A DNA stretch of 64,000 nt from Cunninghamia lanceolata (GCA_027924645.1 BSBN01001687.1:1798001-1862000), one strand, 5' to 3'; shown: positions 47,034 to 60,107, numbered from the stretch's first letter. Notes: generated by a model not told the origin, from the letters alone. Translations and numbers: made by a program.

Positions 47034-48569
47034 TAATACTCCTACCCATAACACATCAAATTCTCAATTTGTTTATTATCACTTATATAGTGACATTTAC
47101 TTATCTCAAATTCAATTATGACAATTTCCAATATTTGAATAGATGTTATTTTGATATTATCAGGCTAGAATAAATGTATAGCCAACATTTATAAATTTAA
47201 TAGAGAAAGGCCATTTGCCCACTGGAAAACCTCTTAAATCCATTATGATTAAGACAAAACTCAGGAGTGTAAAGAATGATATGTTTAGACACATAATGTT
47301 GACCCAATTTAAGAGAAAACTATTCATCCTTACTAAAATAAACAAATTAATTGACGATAACAATTTAACAAGCAAAACATATGCTTCTCTTTTTTTTTAA
47401 TATAATAAAATCAAGAGACGCTTCATATGGCCAACCAAGTAGGTTCAAAGTGAGATAAAATCTTACAAATCCAATGCAACATTCTTCTTTTTATTTACTA
47501 TAATTTTTCCAAGTTCCTTCTCTATGGTAATTTAATAAAATATGTTTATTTACTTTCCATGAGTTCTAGTTAAAATTTTCTTTAAATGCAAAATATATTC
47601 CTCATCTTTTTTTTAAAACAAACTATCAGATCATTTTATACTCATAAACTTTTTATTCTATCTAAGGGAAGATTTACAAAGATCGGTTAGAAATTTTTTA
47701 AAGAATAGGGAGAATATTTGCTTACTATTTACTTGATTCCTAACTATTTACTTGACTCAACGAAGGAGGAGATTAACTTAGTTTATATTTTTTTTTTGTT
47801 TTACATATCTTACAAAATGGAAACATTAGTGCCAAATTTATAGGGAGCTCATTTAGGTATAGGAGGAAACTAAAGAAAGAAGAAAAAGAAAAAGAAATCT
47901 ATACAAGATTGAAACTTAGTCATAATGAGAAAAAGGGAATATCTCTATCAACAACATAATGGAATGCAACCTTTGCTAGAAATTGGCAAGTTTGGTAAGA
48001 AAAGTGTGTCTGGGCCAATGTTAAGTATAACCTTTATTCTTTCTATTTTGAAGTTTACGTCAACAAGAATTTGGGGATGCTATCTTATATGTGTAGCGTG
48101 GAAAATTAGCCTAGGATTAACCACTATGTAGGGGTTTTCTAAAAAAAAAAGACCGTTGGCTCTATATGCAAGTTGATCCAACGTTTATAGTGTGATTCTA
48201 GTGGAGTAACAAGGTAAATACAATACAGAAGAAGTTTGTTTCACGATTCTAGATTGCAACTATTATTAGCATGTAATATTGTATGAACATAAAACATAAA
48301 ATTTTGTCTTTCTTTAAAGAATCACTTATGTTATTTACAGTCTTGACTACTCTCTGTATTTGTTTGTTCTATAAGGTTGGTGTCAAGATGTTTATAACTA
48401 ATATTAATGTATAGTTACAAATAATGAATTAAAATTGAGGCATACTTGCAAATAAGAAGCTCACAGATGACTCAACTCTGTTCCCTTTCCTACACGCCCT
48501 CCTCCTCAGCTCCTCCTTCCCAAAATTCCTTTCTTTATTTTTTATTTCTCTGCATGTTTCTGTCCCATA
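47034..48569. other. AT-rich spacer, no gene recognised
   Basis: Open frames at 47160-47375, 47215-47400 and 47925-48131 have no recognisable motif. The chromovirus duplication begins at 48570. Confidence 0.55.
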
Positions 48570-48574
48570 TATTT

Positions 48575-50144
48575 TGATGCAGAGCCACGCAGCAAAAGCT
48601 TACATACGGGATGGAAAAACCATTAATCCACTATCATGTTAAAATCTTGACATACAGCATGTATGCCTATAAGCCTGTTAGCATCATCATATTTCGGGCG
48701 AACACAAAATATCCTCTTGCTGACCACTGTTCACTTCCTTGTCGGCAAGAAAACCACTATCGGCACCTATGGAAAGGGTCACGCCGTTCTCCACTTCACA
48801 CCGATATGTATCATCCACTTTATTGCCTATCGGCAAGATATTGTTCATCGGCCAAGGGATACTGACTTACCCCCGACGACTAATGTCACCTCGATAGTTT
48901 TATCGGTCATATACTGATCGACCAGACTTGACTTATCGACCTGACTCAAAAACACTTCCCCGATGTCCAATATCACCCTGATATCTCTTTTCATCGGTCA
49001 AGTTGCCTATCGGCAACACTTCTCCTATCGGCCAAGCCGTAAAAAGTCTCTCCGACACTATTACTCCTACCAATGCCGAAACTCTTAACGTCAGCAGGAT
49101 AAATCTTCATCGGGTGATATTTACAAATATCCTGATGACGAACTATAATATCCTCCTCCTGTCCTTAGCCAAAAAGTGACTTTGACTCCCGCATACGATA
49201 GCGATATGCGGATGATGGATACACACGAAAGATGATCCTGATGACGATATACACAGGAAGTATATATCCAACTTATATCATCCTGATGCATTCAAAACAT
49301 GCAATTTTCGTAAGTTTCATGACCCGATCCGGATAGCGATATACACACAGATATCGATGCGATGCACACTGTCTGAAATGTCGCATGCAGATACTGTATA
49401 TTCGTTAACTGCAGACAAACTCACAAAACCTCACAATTCCACACAGACAACATGATGATCGGGCCGGATCACCTTCTGATCAAAACTTAGAAATTTATCC
49501 TCCTAACCCTAGCACATGAGGATGCTAGGATGATTCATAGCATGCTACCAACTGATCTCCCAAACATGAAATGCATAAACAGAAAAAGAAAATGCAAGCT
49601 AAACTAACATACATGACCTTTCCACCGATTCAGAGAATCAACCAGTGGAAGGGTTGAATGAATCCATTCACTTGTAACCGAAAAGAAATCAATGTACAGA
49701 CAGCTTATAAACTAGATAAATGCAATTGATGAGATCTTTTGTTTTCACTAATAAAAATGCATACAAGTTTCACAGTCTAAATGTATCACAAATATCCTAC
49801 TTCTGCAATGCTGGAAACAACAATGTCTTCCCTCTCTGAATTGCTCTGTAACTACCCTCTACAACCTCAACTCGATCTCTTACTCCTCTCTAAACCCTAA
49901 CTGATCTAAGATATATATAGCAATCTCCTACGAGTACTACCAACTCGATTCCCAGCGGCTGGGAGCTTCCAAGCGGCTGGGAGGAGACAACTCATACAGC
50001 CCGACAACAAACTCCTAACTACCTGCACATTCTCTTAGGTTGATCTAATACATACGCATTGGTCCAATGGACCTTATTACATCATGAAGTCAAACATACT
50101 AAAAATAGACTTATGTCCTATCTTGTAGGGGTGCTCCTGCACCA
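48575..50144 (-). repeat. 3' LTR of the chromovirus
   Basis: TGATGCAG to GCACCA. A TATA-like ATATATATAG at 49911-49920 (minus strand) would place most of the plus-strand left part in the transcribed R-U5. Confidence 0.93.
48740..49070 (-). repeat. ATCGG/CCGAT motif cluster with hairpins inside the LTR
   Basis: More than a dozen ATCGG or CCGAT words occur in about 330 bp, including two copies of TTGCCTATCGGCAA, an inverted repeat with a TATC loop (about 48827-48840 and 49000-49015). The cluster recurs at about 55015-55345 in the other LTR. Confidence 0.7.
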
Positions 50145-50162
50145 TACTCCCCAGAAGAAGAA
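50145..50162 (-). promoter_or_regulatory. Chromovirus polypurine tract region
   Basis: The minus strand reads TTCTTCTTCTGGGGAGTA directly before the 3' LTR. Confidence 0.6.
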
Positions 50163-53100
50163 ATCTCAAGTCCACTTGAGATGAGAGTATGTAGATTGGC
50201 ACCATGTTTCTGGATCTACTCTTCAGTCATCCATACTGCTTCGGAATTAGGTTTTCCCTGCCAAGACACTAGATACTCCAAATATCGTTTGTTCCGGGTC
50301 TGTTGGACCACTCGGGTGTCCAAAACCTTCTGCAACTGAGGTAGATCATATCATCAATGACTGTATCCTGTAGGAGTTCCTGGTCTGCATCTGGATTAGA
50401 CTTGTATGGAGTTAAATCACATATATTGAATATAGGGGACAAACCAAGATCGGGAGGGAGTTGTATCTCATAAGCATTCTGTCCATGCTTGTTCAAAATC
50501 TGACATGGTCCAACTTTTCGCTGCATGAGTTTAGTATATTTGCCCTTGGGAAGTCTGTCCTTCTTCAAATGAACCCATACCAAATCTCCAACATCAAACT
50601 GGACATCCTTCTTCTTTTTATCAACATATTCCTTATACTTCAAGGTGGTTTGCTGCAGGTGGGTTTTTACTTGATCATGAACCTCTTTTATGGCTTCTGC
50701 AAAAGCTTCTCCTTCTGCACTAACAGGGTCTACTGTAGGTAGATCTCTCAATTCCAAAATTCCTCTTGGATACATACCATACACTATCTGAAAAGGTGAT
50801 TTCCTTGTACTCCTATTGACAGTATCATTATAGGAAAATTCAGCTTGAGATAGAATATTATCCCACTTTTCTCCATGTTGTTTTGTCAAACATCTTCCTA
50901 AGGAACGATTCACTACTTCAGTCTATCCATCCATTTGAGGATGATATGCAGAGGAAAAAGATAAATTTGTTCCAAGTTTCTTCCAAAGAGTTCTCCAGAA
51001 GTGACCAATAAACTTCACATCCCTATCTGACACTATGTTCAATGGCAATCCATGGATCCTGACAATTTCCTTGAAAAACAAATTTGCAATGTATGAAGCA
51101 TCAGCAGTGGTTTTGCATGGCAAGAAATGTGCCATTTTGCTGAATCGGTCCACTACAACAAAAACACTGTCAAACCCTTTCCTTGTCCTTGGTAAACCCA
51201 AGACAAAATCCATACTTATGCTTTCCCATGGTCTGGAAGGAATGGGTAACGGCTGATATAAACCTGCATTAGTTGACCTACCCTTTGCTTTCTGACATAT
51301 CACACATGTCTCTACAAACTTTCTAACATCTGATTGTAACCTAGGCCAAAAGCAATGTCTTCAGACAAGATCAAGAGTTTTATCTAGACCAAAATGACCT
51401 ACCATAGCTCCACAATGTTTCTCCTTAATGATGTTTAACCTCATAGAACACCTTGGAATACACAACTGTCCACCTTTGAACAGCAATCCATCCTGGATCA
51501 AAAATTCAGAGAATTCAGCATGATATTTCTCTCCAAAAGAAGTACATACCTGATATATCTCGCCAAAATCTTCATCAGCCTCATACATGGTCTTTAATGA
51601 ATCAATGCCAACACTCTCCAACTGAATCTGGTTGACTGTTAGAACTCTCCTGCTCAAGGCATCCGCAACTTTATTCTTGACTCCTTTCTTATGCTTCAGT
51701 GTAAAAGTAAAAGCTTGTAAGGTTTCTACCCATTTCATGTGTCTGTGGTTCAGCTTTTCTTGGTTGTTTATGAAACTCAGAGCCTGGTTATCTGTGAATA
51801 CTATGAATTCCTTTGGCATCAAGTAATGCCTCCATTTCTTGAGTGACTGGACTAAAGCATACATTTCCAAATCATATGATGAATACCTCTTTTTAGCATC
51901 GTTGAGCTTCTCACTGAAAAATGCAATTGGTCTACCTTCTTGGCTGAGTACTACTCCAATGGCCATGTGACTGGCATCACATTCCACCTGAAAGATTTTG
52001 TTAAAGTCTGGAAGTGCAAGGACTGGCTGCTGTGCCACCTTCTTCTTCAATGTTTCAAAAGAATCATCTGCTCTCTGAGTCCAAAAAAATCTGCACTTTT
52101 GTCCTCCTTTGATGGTATCAAGCATGGGTGCACAAATATGACTAAACCCTTTTATAAACTTTCTGTAGAAGGTTGCTAACCCATGGAAACTCCTGACATC
52201 ATTCGGAGTCCTTGGAGTTGGCCAAGACAATATGGCACTTACCTTCTCCTTATCCATTTGCAGCTTTCCTTGTGAAATGACAAAACCCAAATATGTGATC
52301 TCCTCTTGCATGAATAAACACTTGTCTAAATTTATCATCAGCTGCTCTTCATGTAACCTCTTAAGAACCAAATCTATATGTCTGAGATGTTCTTCTTTTG
52401 TGTTGCTGAAAATCAGAATGTCATCTAGATATACTATGACAAACTTACCAATGAATTCTCTCAAAACCTCATTCATCAATCTCATAAAAGTACTAGGTGC
52501 ATTAGACAAACCAAAAGGCATAACTTTCCACTCATATAACCCTTCATTAGTTTTGAATGCTATTTTCCATTCATCTCCTGGCCTAATCCTGATCTGATGA
52601 TACCCACTCTTCAAATCTATTTTTGTAAAATACTTAGCACCTCCCAAACAGTCAAGTAAATCCTCTATCCTAGGGATCGGAAACCTATACCTGATTGTGA
52701 TCTTGTTAATAGCTCTGGAATATGTGCAAGCCTCCAAGTGCCTTCTTTCTTTGGTGCTAGTACAGCTGGTACTGCACATGGACTTAAACTTTTCCCAATC
52801 AGACCTGTATCCAGCAATTCCTCCATTTGTCTGGCTACTTCTGCATTCTGTTCTGGAGTTAGCTTATATGCTGCCTTGTTTGGAAGTGTCGATCCTGGAA
52901 TTAGGTCTATGCAGTGACTAATATCCCTTACAGGTGGTAGGGATCTTGGCATTCCATCTGAGATGATACCTTTATACTTATCCAATAGCTCTTGGATAGC
53001 TGGGTCTACGAACCTCTGCTTCTTCTCTTCCTTGACTTCTTGCTGCTGTTCTTTATTCACCCTCATACATGGAATTAGGGCATATGCAACTGTACCTTCT

Positions 53101-53387
53101 GTTGCTACTTCTTTCATGAACTATTTCCCTTCCATCAGCATTACCTTCACCTCTTTTCCTTTGGATTTCTCCTCCTTCTTTGTCAATGGTAGTAACTCTA
53201 TCACCTTACCATCTTTAATGATTGTATAGGTGTTTCGAACACCATCATGGCGTGCCTTCAAATCATACTGCCATGGTCTACCAGATAAAAGATTGCAAGC
53301 ATCCATCTTGGTAATGTCAAACAACAACCTGTCTTTGTATGCTCCAATCTAGAATTCTACCCAAGCCTATTCTTCTACAACTGTCTG
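50163..53387 (-). pseudogene. Chromovirus pol: RT, RNase H, integrase, chromodomain
   Basis: Minus strand. RT N-terminus at about 53117-52665, then a frameshift near 52740. RT core: FTKIDLKSGYHQIRI, MPFGLSNAPSTF and catalytic YLDDIL (about 52450-52433). RNase H: VECDASHMAIG, FTDNQAL, VADALSR. Integrase: [18 protein letters not shown] and AYHPQMDG. It ends with a chromodomain (about 50335-50230; VLDTRV, YLEYLVSWQGKPN) reached by a second frameshift near 50330. In-frame stops lie at about 53121, 51361 (TGA, family Arg) and 50923 (TAG, family Gln). Chromodomains steer integration to particular chromatin. Confidence 0.92.
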
Positions 53388-54797
53388 CTAACCTTGGGTA
53401 AGCCATGAGACTTTGTATGGGGATGGGTGAGGTAGTCTCCTAAGCTTAAGCTTTGTCACCATTTCTTCAAATACAAAATTTTCAGTAGAACCAGAATCAA
53501 TTAAAACTTTACATGCCTTACCTCTTGCTTTGCAAATGGTTCTGAAAAGAGACTTTCTTTGAGGGGGTTCTTTGTCAGGTACCTTCATGGTAGTCATTGT
53601 TCTTCTCATCATTAGAGATTCCCCACTCTCTGGATATCCATAATTATCAGGAGCATTCACACTCTGAAAAGCATTAGAGCCTGTCATACTTTGACTATCA
53701 AGTTCTTGGATTAGATTTGTTCTCCTTTCTCCTGTTGAGCTTGTGGCCTTTTCTGGACATCTGCTGGCTATATGGCCTTCTTTGTTACAGTTATAACATC
53801 TGATGGATCCTCTGCCCTGGGATCTTCCTCTGAAAGGTCTTCTGCCTCTGAAGTTTCCTTGCTGACTGTAACTTTCCCTCTGGTTCTGACTATTGTTTCC
53901 CTTACTATTGTCATGACTGGATTCTCCCTGATATCCATGTCCATGTCCTCTACCTCTGAAAGGACCTCTTCCACCTCTTTGTTGTTTTCCTCTTCCTCTA
54001 TTATGTTGTTCCTGTTTCCTCTTTAACTTCTCTTCCACTTTCAATGCCAACTGAAAACATTTCTGAACTGTATCTGGATTATGCAGATTCAAATCTTCCT
54101 GAATGTTGAACCACAATCCATTAAGGTATCTGGCTACCTTCTCTTCCTCACTTTCTTTTACCTTTGTCTTCACACAGAGTTTCATGAATTCCTCTGTATA
54201 TGAGTTGACATCTAGCTCCTTCTGCTTCAAGTTTTGTTTCCTCTTGTGTAATTGGATACTGTAATCCAATGGGACATAGGCTTCCTTTACTAATGCCATC
54301 ATCTTCTTCCATGTAGTGACTCTACGCTTTCCTTCTTGTACTCTGTCATCTTGGACAAAATTCCACCATGTCAATGCAGCTTCTTTCATCTTTGATTGGG
54401 CTATTTTTACTCTCTGGTGTTCTGGTATCTCCTCTGTTTCAAAGAAATTGTTCAAGGAGTCTATCCACTCCATCACTGAATCAGGTTCCATCTTTCCTGT
54501 AAACACTGGCAAATCCAGTTTCACATCCATGGTTCTCCTCTCCATGGCTTTGAGGGCGTTCAACAGTGGCCTCTGGTCTGCAGGAACGGCCTCCTCGTTC
54601 CAACTAGGGATCTCTTCTTCCCTATCTTCTTCTTTACCAGAACCTACTCTGTTCCTCAACTCCTCTAACTTATCCTTCAATTCCTGATTCTGGGCCTTCA
54701 CGGCCTTGCTCTCAGCAATCTACTTCTTTACCAGGACTGCCAACTCAGCGTTGGTCATCCTTGCTGGAATCTCTAATGTTCCTTCTTCATCTGACAT
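53388..54797 (-). pseudogene. Chromovirus Gag and protease
   Basis: Start ATG at 54797 (MSDEEGTLEIPARMTNAELA), with an early TAG near 54720, after which 54701-53388 is open. Retrotransposon Gag core: LDLPVFTGKMEPDSVMEWID, ALTWWN, YTEEFMKLC. An Arg/Gly-rich region and one CCHC knuckle (CYNCNKEGHIASRC) follow. The protease active site is VLIDSGSTENFV. The stop at 53388 separates it from pol in the same frame. Confidence 0.92.
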
Positions 54798-54836
54798 CTT
54801 GTTATACTCTGATCTTTTCCAGAAGATCCAACCTTT

Positions 54837-54848
54837 GCTCTGATACCA
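54837..54848 (-). promoter_or_regulatory. Chromovirus primer-binding site
   Basis: The minus strand reads TGGTATCAGAGC (initiator Met tRNA), three bases from the 5' LTR. Confidence 0.93.
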
Positions 54849-54851
54849 CTA

Positions 54852-56421
54852 TGATGTAGAGCCACGCAACAAAAGCTTACATACAGGATGGAAAAACCAT
54901 TAATCCACTATCATGTTAAAATCTTGACATACAGCATGTATGCCTATAAGCCTGTCAGCATCATCATATTTCGGGCGAACACAAAATATCCTCCTGCTGA
55001 CCACTGTTCACTTCCTTGTCGGCAAGAAAACCACTATCGGCACCTATGGAAAGGGTCACGCCGTTCTCCACTTCACACCGATATGTATCATCCACTTTAT
55101 CGCCTATCGGCAAGATATTGTTCATCGGCCAAGGGATACTGACTTACCCCCGACGACTAATGTCACCCTGATAGTTTTATCGGTCATATACCGATCGGCC
55201 AAACTTGACTTATCGGCCTGACTCAAAAACACTTCCCCGATGTCCGATATCACCCCGATATCTCTTTTCATCGGTCAAGTTGCCTATCGGCAACACTTCT
55301 CCTATCGACCAAGCCGTAAAAAGTCTCTCCGACACTATTACTCCTGCCGATGCCGAAACTCTTAACGTCAGCAGGATAAATCTTCATCGGGTGATATTTA
55401 CAAATATCCTGATGACGAACTATAATATCCTCCTCCTGTCCTTAGCCAAAAAGTGACTTTGACTCCCGCATACGATAGCGATATGCGGATGATGGATACA
55501 CACGAAAGATGATCCTGATGACGACATACACAGGAAGTATATATCCGACTTATATCATCCTGATGCATTCAAAACATGCAATTTTCGTAAGTTTCATGAT
55601 CCGATCCGGATAGCGATATACACACAGATATCGATGCGATGCACACTGTCTGAAATGTCGCATACAGATACTGTATATCCGTTAACTACAGACAAACTCA
55701 CAAAATCTCACAATTCCACACAGACAACATGATGATCAGGTCGGATCACCTTCTGATCAAAACTTAGAAATTTATCCTCCTAACCCTAGCACATGAGGAT
55801 GCTAGGATGATTCATAGCATGCTACCAACTGATCTCCCAAACATGAAATGCATAAACAGAAAAAGAAAATGCAAGCTAAACTAACATACATGACCTTTCC
55901 ACCGATTCAGAGAATCAACTGGTGGAAGGGTTGAATGAATCCATTCACTTGTAACCGAAAAGAAATCAATGTACAAACAGCTTATAAACCAGATAAATGC
56001 AATTGATGAGATCTTTTGCTTTCACTAATAAACATGCATACAAGTTTCACAGTCTAAATGTATCACAAATATCCTACTTCTGCAATGCTGGAAACAACAA
56101 TGTCTTCCCTCTCTGAATTGCTCTGTAACTACCCTCTACAACCTCAACTTGATCTCTTACTCCTCTCTAAACCCTAACTGATCTAAGATATATATAGCAA
56201 TCTCCTACGAGTACTACCAACTCGATTCCCAGCGGTTGGGAGCTTCCAAGCGGCTGGGAGGAGACAGCTCAGACAGCCCGACAACAAACTCCTAACTACC
56301 TGCACATTCTCTTAGGTTGATCTAATACATACGCATTGGTCCAATGGACTTTATTACATCATGAAGTCAAACATACTAAAAATAGACTTATGTCCTATCT
56401 TGTAGGGGTGCTCCTGCACCA
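54852..56421 (-). repeat. 5' LTR of the chromovirus
   Basis: 1570 bp, TGATGTAG to GCACCA. Same length as the 3' LTR, followed by the TATTT duplication. Confidence 0.93.
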
Positions 56422-56426
56422 TATTT

Positions 56427-57259
56427 TCTTGGACGATCTATGGTGGTGAGGCATTCCTGATGAGTCATTATGGCAATTTTTTTTTGGGCCGCTAAAGAAG
56501 ATTTACCAAATCTAGTTTTATTTACTTACCTTCCTAAATCTACTACCACCTGCAATAACCTCATTTTTGTTTTACCTAACAAGGCCATGTTAGAGAGACT
56601 CTAGATTTCATTTAATATAAATTCATCCACAAAGATGGTAGTCGTGGCACCTTTAGGGAGCAAGGGAAATAAAATACTATTCAAGTATTAAAACCACAGA
56701 TCAACAAATCCTAACCTATTTTAATAAAGGAAATTATATTTATTAGTTGTTAGGAGTTATTACTCAGTAATTATTTTAAAAGAAATGCCATAAAATTTTT
56801 TTATCAAGGACATTAATTGTAATTAATAAATTAATTTAACTAATGACAATTAATATATTGTACTTTGCTAATAAAAATTTATTGCTCATTGAATAAATCC
56901 TATAATGGAACGAAGACCATAAAAATACATTAATTCCTAAGGAGAGTCATGACATATATCATACAGATCAATAAATTGGCATAAGTATTCCCTTTTTCCT
57001 AAATTAGAAACTCGTAATGACCCTCACTTGAACTGACGAAAATGGCGGCGACATGATAAAGCATGCAAGAAAATTATGATGAGAAAGTACAGAATAATTA
57101 ATACAATGTGTCTAAAGAGTATAGTTTTGTTATTCAATGATTTTAAATCTATTTCATTTTTGTTGAACAATTCAATGTTTTTCAAACACAACTCAATCAA
57201 ATTGTCAAGCCAATTCACCCCATCAGTTTACCAATCCTTTCTCCTCTATCTATAATCAT
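56427..57259. other. Spacer right of the chromovirus
   Basis: AT-rich, no gene seen. It continues the sequence interrupted at 48574. Confidence 0.5.
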
Positions 57260-58640
57260 GGGTGCCAAGCGAAAAGTAGAGCTAGCTTTAGTGGACAAAT
57301 TATTAGTAATACAGGGTGTGACAAAGATTTTTCAAGCAGCGGGATGGTTCAAATTTTGAAGAAATTTGAAGGCTATCATATAGAATTGGTGAAGGAATTC
57401 AGGGAGAATTTTGAGAACCATGCAATCATCAAAGAGAAGAAAATTAAGGTTAGTATCCCAATTCTCTATGAAATTTCTAGAATTCCTGAAGAAAGATTAG
57501 ATTTTGTCTCAAGAAAAATACACTACATATTAGAAAATGATTGATAATTTTATTTGGGAATGGGAACCTCAACCCCAAATGGTAATAGGGAAAAAGGGTG
57601 AAAATAAAGGAATAAATAGGAAAACCCTCATTGAACCCTGGAAAACTGTAGTGGCCTGGGTGATGAATTATTTCACCTGTGAAGCCTAGTATGCTACAAT
57701 AGTGGGCATGGCATTCCGTATGTTGACTCACCTATGCCATGTTGCAGTTAATCCTGAATTAAAAATCAATGTTCTTGCATATCTATTCCACTCTTTAGAA
57801 AGTATGATTGAGAAAATATAAAATTGGAATGGGCCACTAAAACACCATGGTCTGATCACCTTGATATACAAATATCAAATTATAAAATGACACACAAAAT
57901 AGAAAAGAGATAGCATAAGTTTCTTCAAAAATTTGAAAGCCAAGAACTTGGGAAAACTTAGAAATAGGAGAATCCTCAAGGGTCGTAGTCATAGCTCCAA
58001 AAGGAGTTGTTCGAGAACTTCAACAAGCACGGGAAGTTCTAGAGACTTTAGAACCCATAACAACCCAAAAATCTATAGAATCCCAAGATTCTCCTAAGGC
58101 ACAAGAGGTTCTGGATCCATGCCTTGCACAAACTACTAAAGTACCACTAGAAGTCCATGAGCCTCTAGTAGAGCCTGAAAAGGTTGAAATTGTAGTGTTT
58201 GATGAGGAATGAGAAACAAAGCCACTAGTTGCTAAAAAGCAGAGGTCAAAACGAAAAAATGCAAAAACCTCCTCCCTATGAAGAAGCAAACAGTTGGCCA
58301 CAAATAATGATTCCCCTACTATTTTTGAGCAAATGCCAAGTCTGAAAAGGAGTAAACAGAATAAAAATTTTGAGACTCAAACAATTGATGAAAATCTAAA
58401 GGAAGTGCCAAAGACGTCAACTTCTCCTTTGAAAGAAATGGGGGAATCTGGAGAAATTTCTTTGGGATGGTGCAAACAATTATAGAAGAAACCACAATTA
58501 CATCAATTGCGACGAAAGCTCCTACACCAATTGAGTAGAGACTTCCAATTGATATTGAAATAAAAGAAATTCAAAATGAACAGACTCAAGGAACTTTTGA
58601 GGACAAAGAAGAACATTAATTTTTTGAAACAACATAAATT
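57260..58640 (+). pseudogene. Decayed plus-strand retroelement ORF of unknown type
   Basis: ATG at 57260 (MGAKRKVELALVDKLL). After a frame change, 57344-57544 is open with KKFEGYHIELVKEFRENFEN and IPILYEISRIPEERLDF. Degenerate pieces continue (TLIEPWKTVVAWVMNYFTCE near 57640), followed by an acidic, Ser/Thr/Pro-rich tail to about 58640. The pattern recalls N-terminal ORFs of Tat/Ogre-like plant elements (a Gly-Tyr-x-x-x-hydrophobic-x-x-x-Phe stretch, then a TGLP-like site). It could be the sense ORF of element B beyond the chromovirus insertion. Low certainty. Confidence 0.4.
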
Positions 58641-58737
58641 CTTCAAATGCTAGATACTGAGGTTACACCAAAATATCACATTGACATAACAGAGAGCAGC
58701 AGGAAAATCAAATAACTGAGTTGAATAAAAAAAATTG

Positions 58738-59830
58738 CAACCAGAAATAAGGTTAAGGAAATCAAGATGAAAGTAAAATGCTAAATAGAATGCATAAAAT
58801 CACTAGTTATACCTTCAAGATGAAATCCAATACTCCTAGATAAGGTGGAGAGCCTTGCACCCTTAGGCTCTTTCTTTACCCATGATTCATATGTGAAATA
58901 CTCTCAAACTAATGTGCAAATCACTAGAATCCTAGCTCACAATGATAGAGGATAGAGGGATTTTGGCATGATAACAATACTCGAACTGTGGGAGGTCAAA
59001 TGGCTTGGGAGCTCGGCTCTATTTATAGGCTTTTTGAAGAGGAATTTGATCCAAGGGTTGAAATTCATTTGAGATATCAATGGATGAGGATGAATGTGAG
59101 GTTGAGGGCTTAGATTCAATCATGGAAAATGGAGGGATGAGAATAAAGATGAATTTTTAATTCATCTTGGGAAGAGAAGTGAATTAAATGAGGTTGGGTG
59201 AGATGGATTAGATGTGAATTAAAAATTCACATGGGGAAGAGAGGAGGATTAGAAATGAATTAAAAATTCATTTTGGGAAGAGCTCCAATTAATGGGTTAT
59301 GACATGTGTAAGGGGTGTAAGAGATTATTAATGAGGATTATAACAAGTGTGTATAAAAAAAATGATTTATGTAGCATAAATATCAATTTTTTGTTTGGGG
59401 GATGTGGGGAGGAGTGTTAATCAAGGTTTGACCATTTTAATTGAGGTAATTAGCTTAATTAATATGGCAGTAGTAAATTAGTGGATGGGCTAATTAGGGG
59501 TTATGATTAATTAAATAATGTTTAATTTAATTAATCCTAGGTCTAGGGCCATGTAGGTTAGACTAGCTAATTAAATAATAAGTATTTAATCAACTAGGGT
59601 AGGGATAGGCTGATTAGTAGGTTGAATTAATTAAATAAACATAATTTATTTAATTAATCATGTTTAATGAAAGGGGTGAATTAATCAAATAAATATTTGC
59701 ACATTTATTTAATTAATTGGGCTAATGTTAGTAAGGGGGAACTATTGAATTAATTAATTGGAAGGGTAATTGGGGATATTAGTGAAGTCAGAGGTTGGTT
59801 AAGCGGTGAAGACATTTTTAGGTGTCTACA
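58738..59830 (-). repeat. Tat-like gypsy LTR C (3' LTR, minus strand)
   Basis: The plus-strand right end GGTGTCTACA is the inverse of the LTR B start. TATA box (minus) at 59019-59030. ATTAATTAAATAAAT motifs and a CACCTTATC phrase (minus, about 58840) match LTR B in order. The left end is approximate. A purine-rich tract (CAAAGAGAGGCGAA, minus, 59831-59844) adjoins the start, so this is the 3' LTR and the rest of the element lies to the right. Confidence 0.65.
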
Positions 59831-59844
59831 TTCGCCTCTCTTTG
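59831..59844 (-). promoter_or_regulatory. Polypurine tract of element C
   Basis: The minus strand reads CAAAGAGAGGCGAA directly before the LTR TGTAGACACC. Confidence 0.5.
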
Positions 59845-60107
59845 ACGTGGCGTCGTGACCTAGCAGGGATATGGCATTAAGTCAAAGAAAAATGCCCCAA
59901 CAGCTGGGAAGGAATGAAATGGGTAAGGGATGCCCCCTCAAGAGGTTGGGTGAAAAAATAAAAAAAATTGGGTGAGCTCTCGAAAGGAAGAGAGATGAAA
60001 ACTAGATAGAGGATGAAGAAATATGTTGATAGGAAGAAAAATGGGCGAAAAAGGTTATGATCTGCACCCTAGGAAGGGAAAAGTGTGTTGGAGGATGACA
60101 TGGCCTT

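Larger units (their letters stand above)
48575..56421 (-). mobile_element. Ty3-gypsy chromovirus
   Basis: 7847 bp, flanked by TATTT at 48570-48574 and 56422-56426. The two 1570-bp LTRs differ at about 38 positions by eye (about 2.4%), nearly all transitions. PBS for initiator Met tRNA lies next to the right LTR. Gag-PR-RT-RNase H-IN-chromodomain are encoded on the minus strand, with stops and two frameshifts. Complete in structure but not functional. Confidence 0.95.

Noticed and set aside
6287..54848. Matches to initiator Met tRNA at 6287, 19118, 42522 and 54837
   Set aside because: Only 12 bases next to LTR ends; these are primer-binding sites, not tRNA genes.
48611..55456. Duplicated open frames of 84-93 codons near 48611-48917 and 54888-55221
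   Set aside because: They fall inside the chromovirus LTRs and have no conserved motif.
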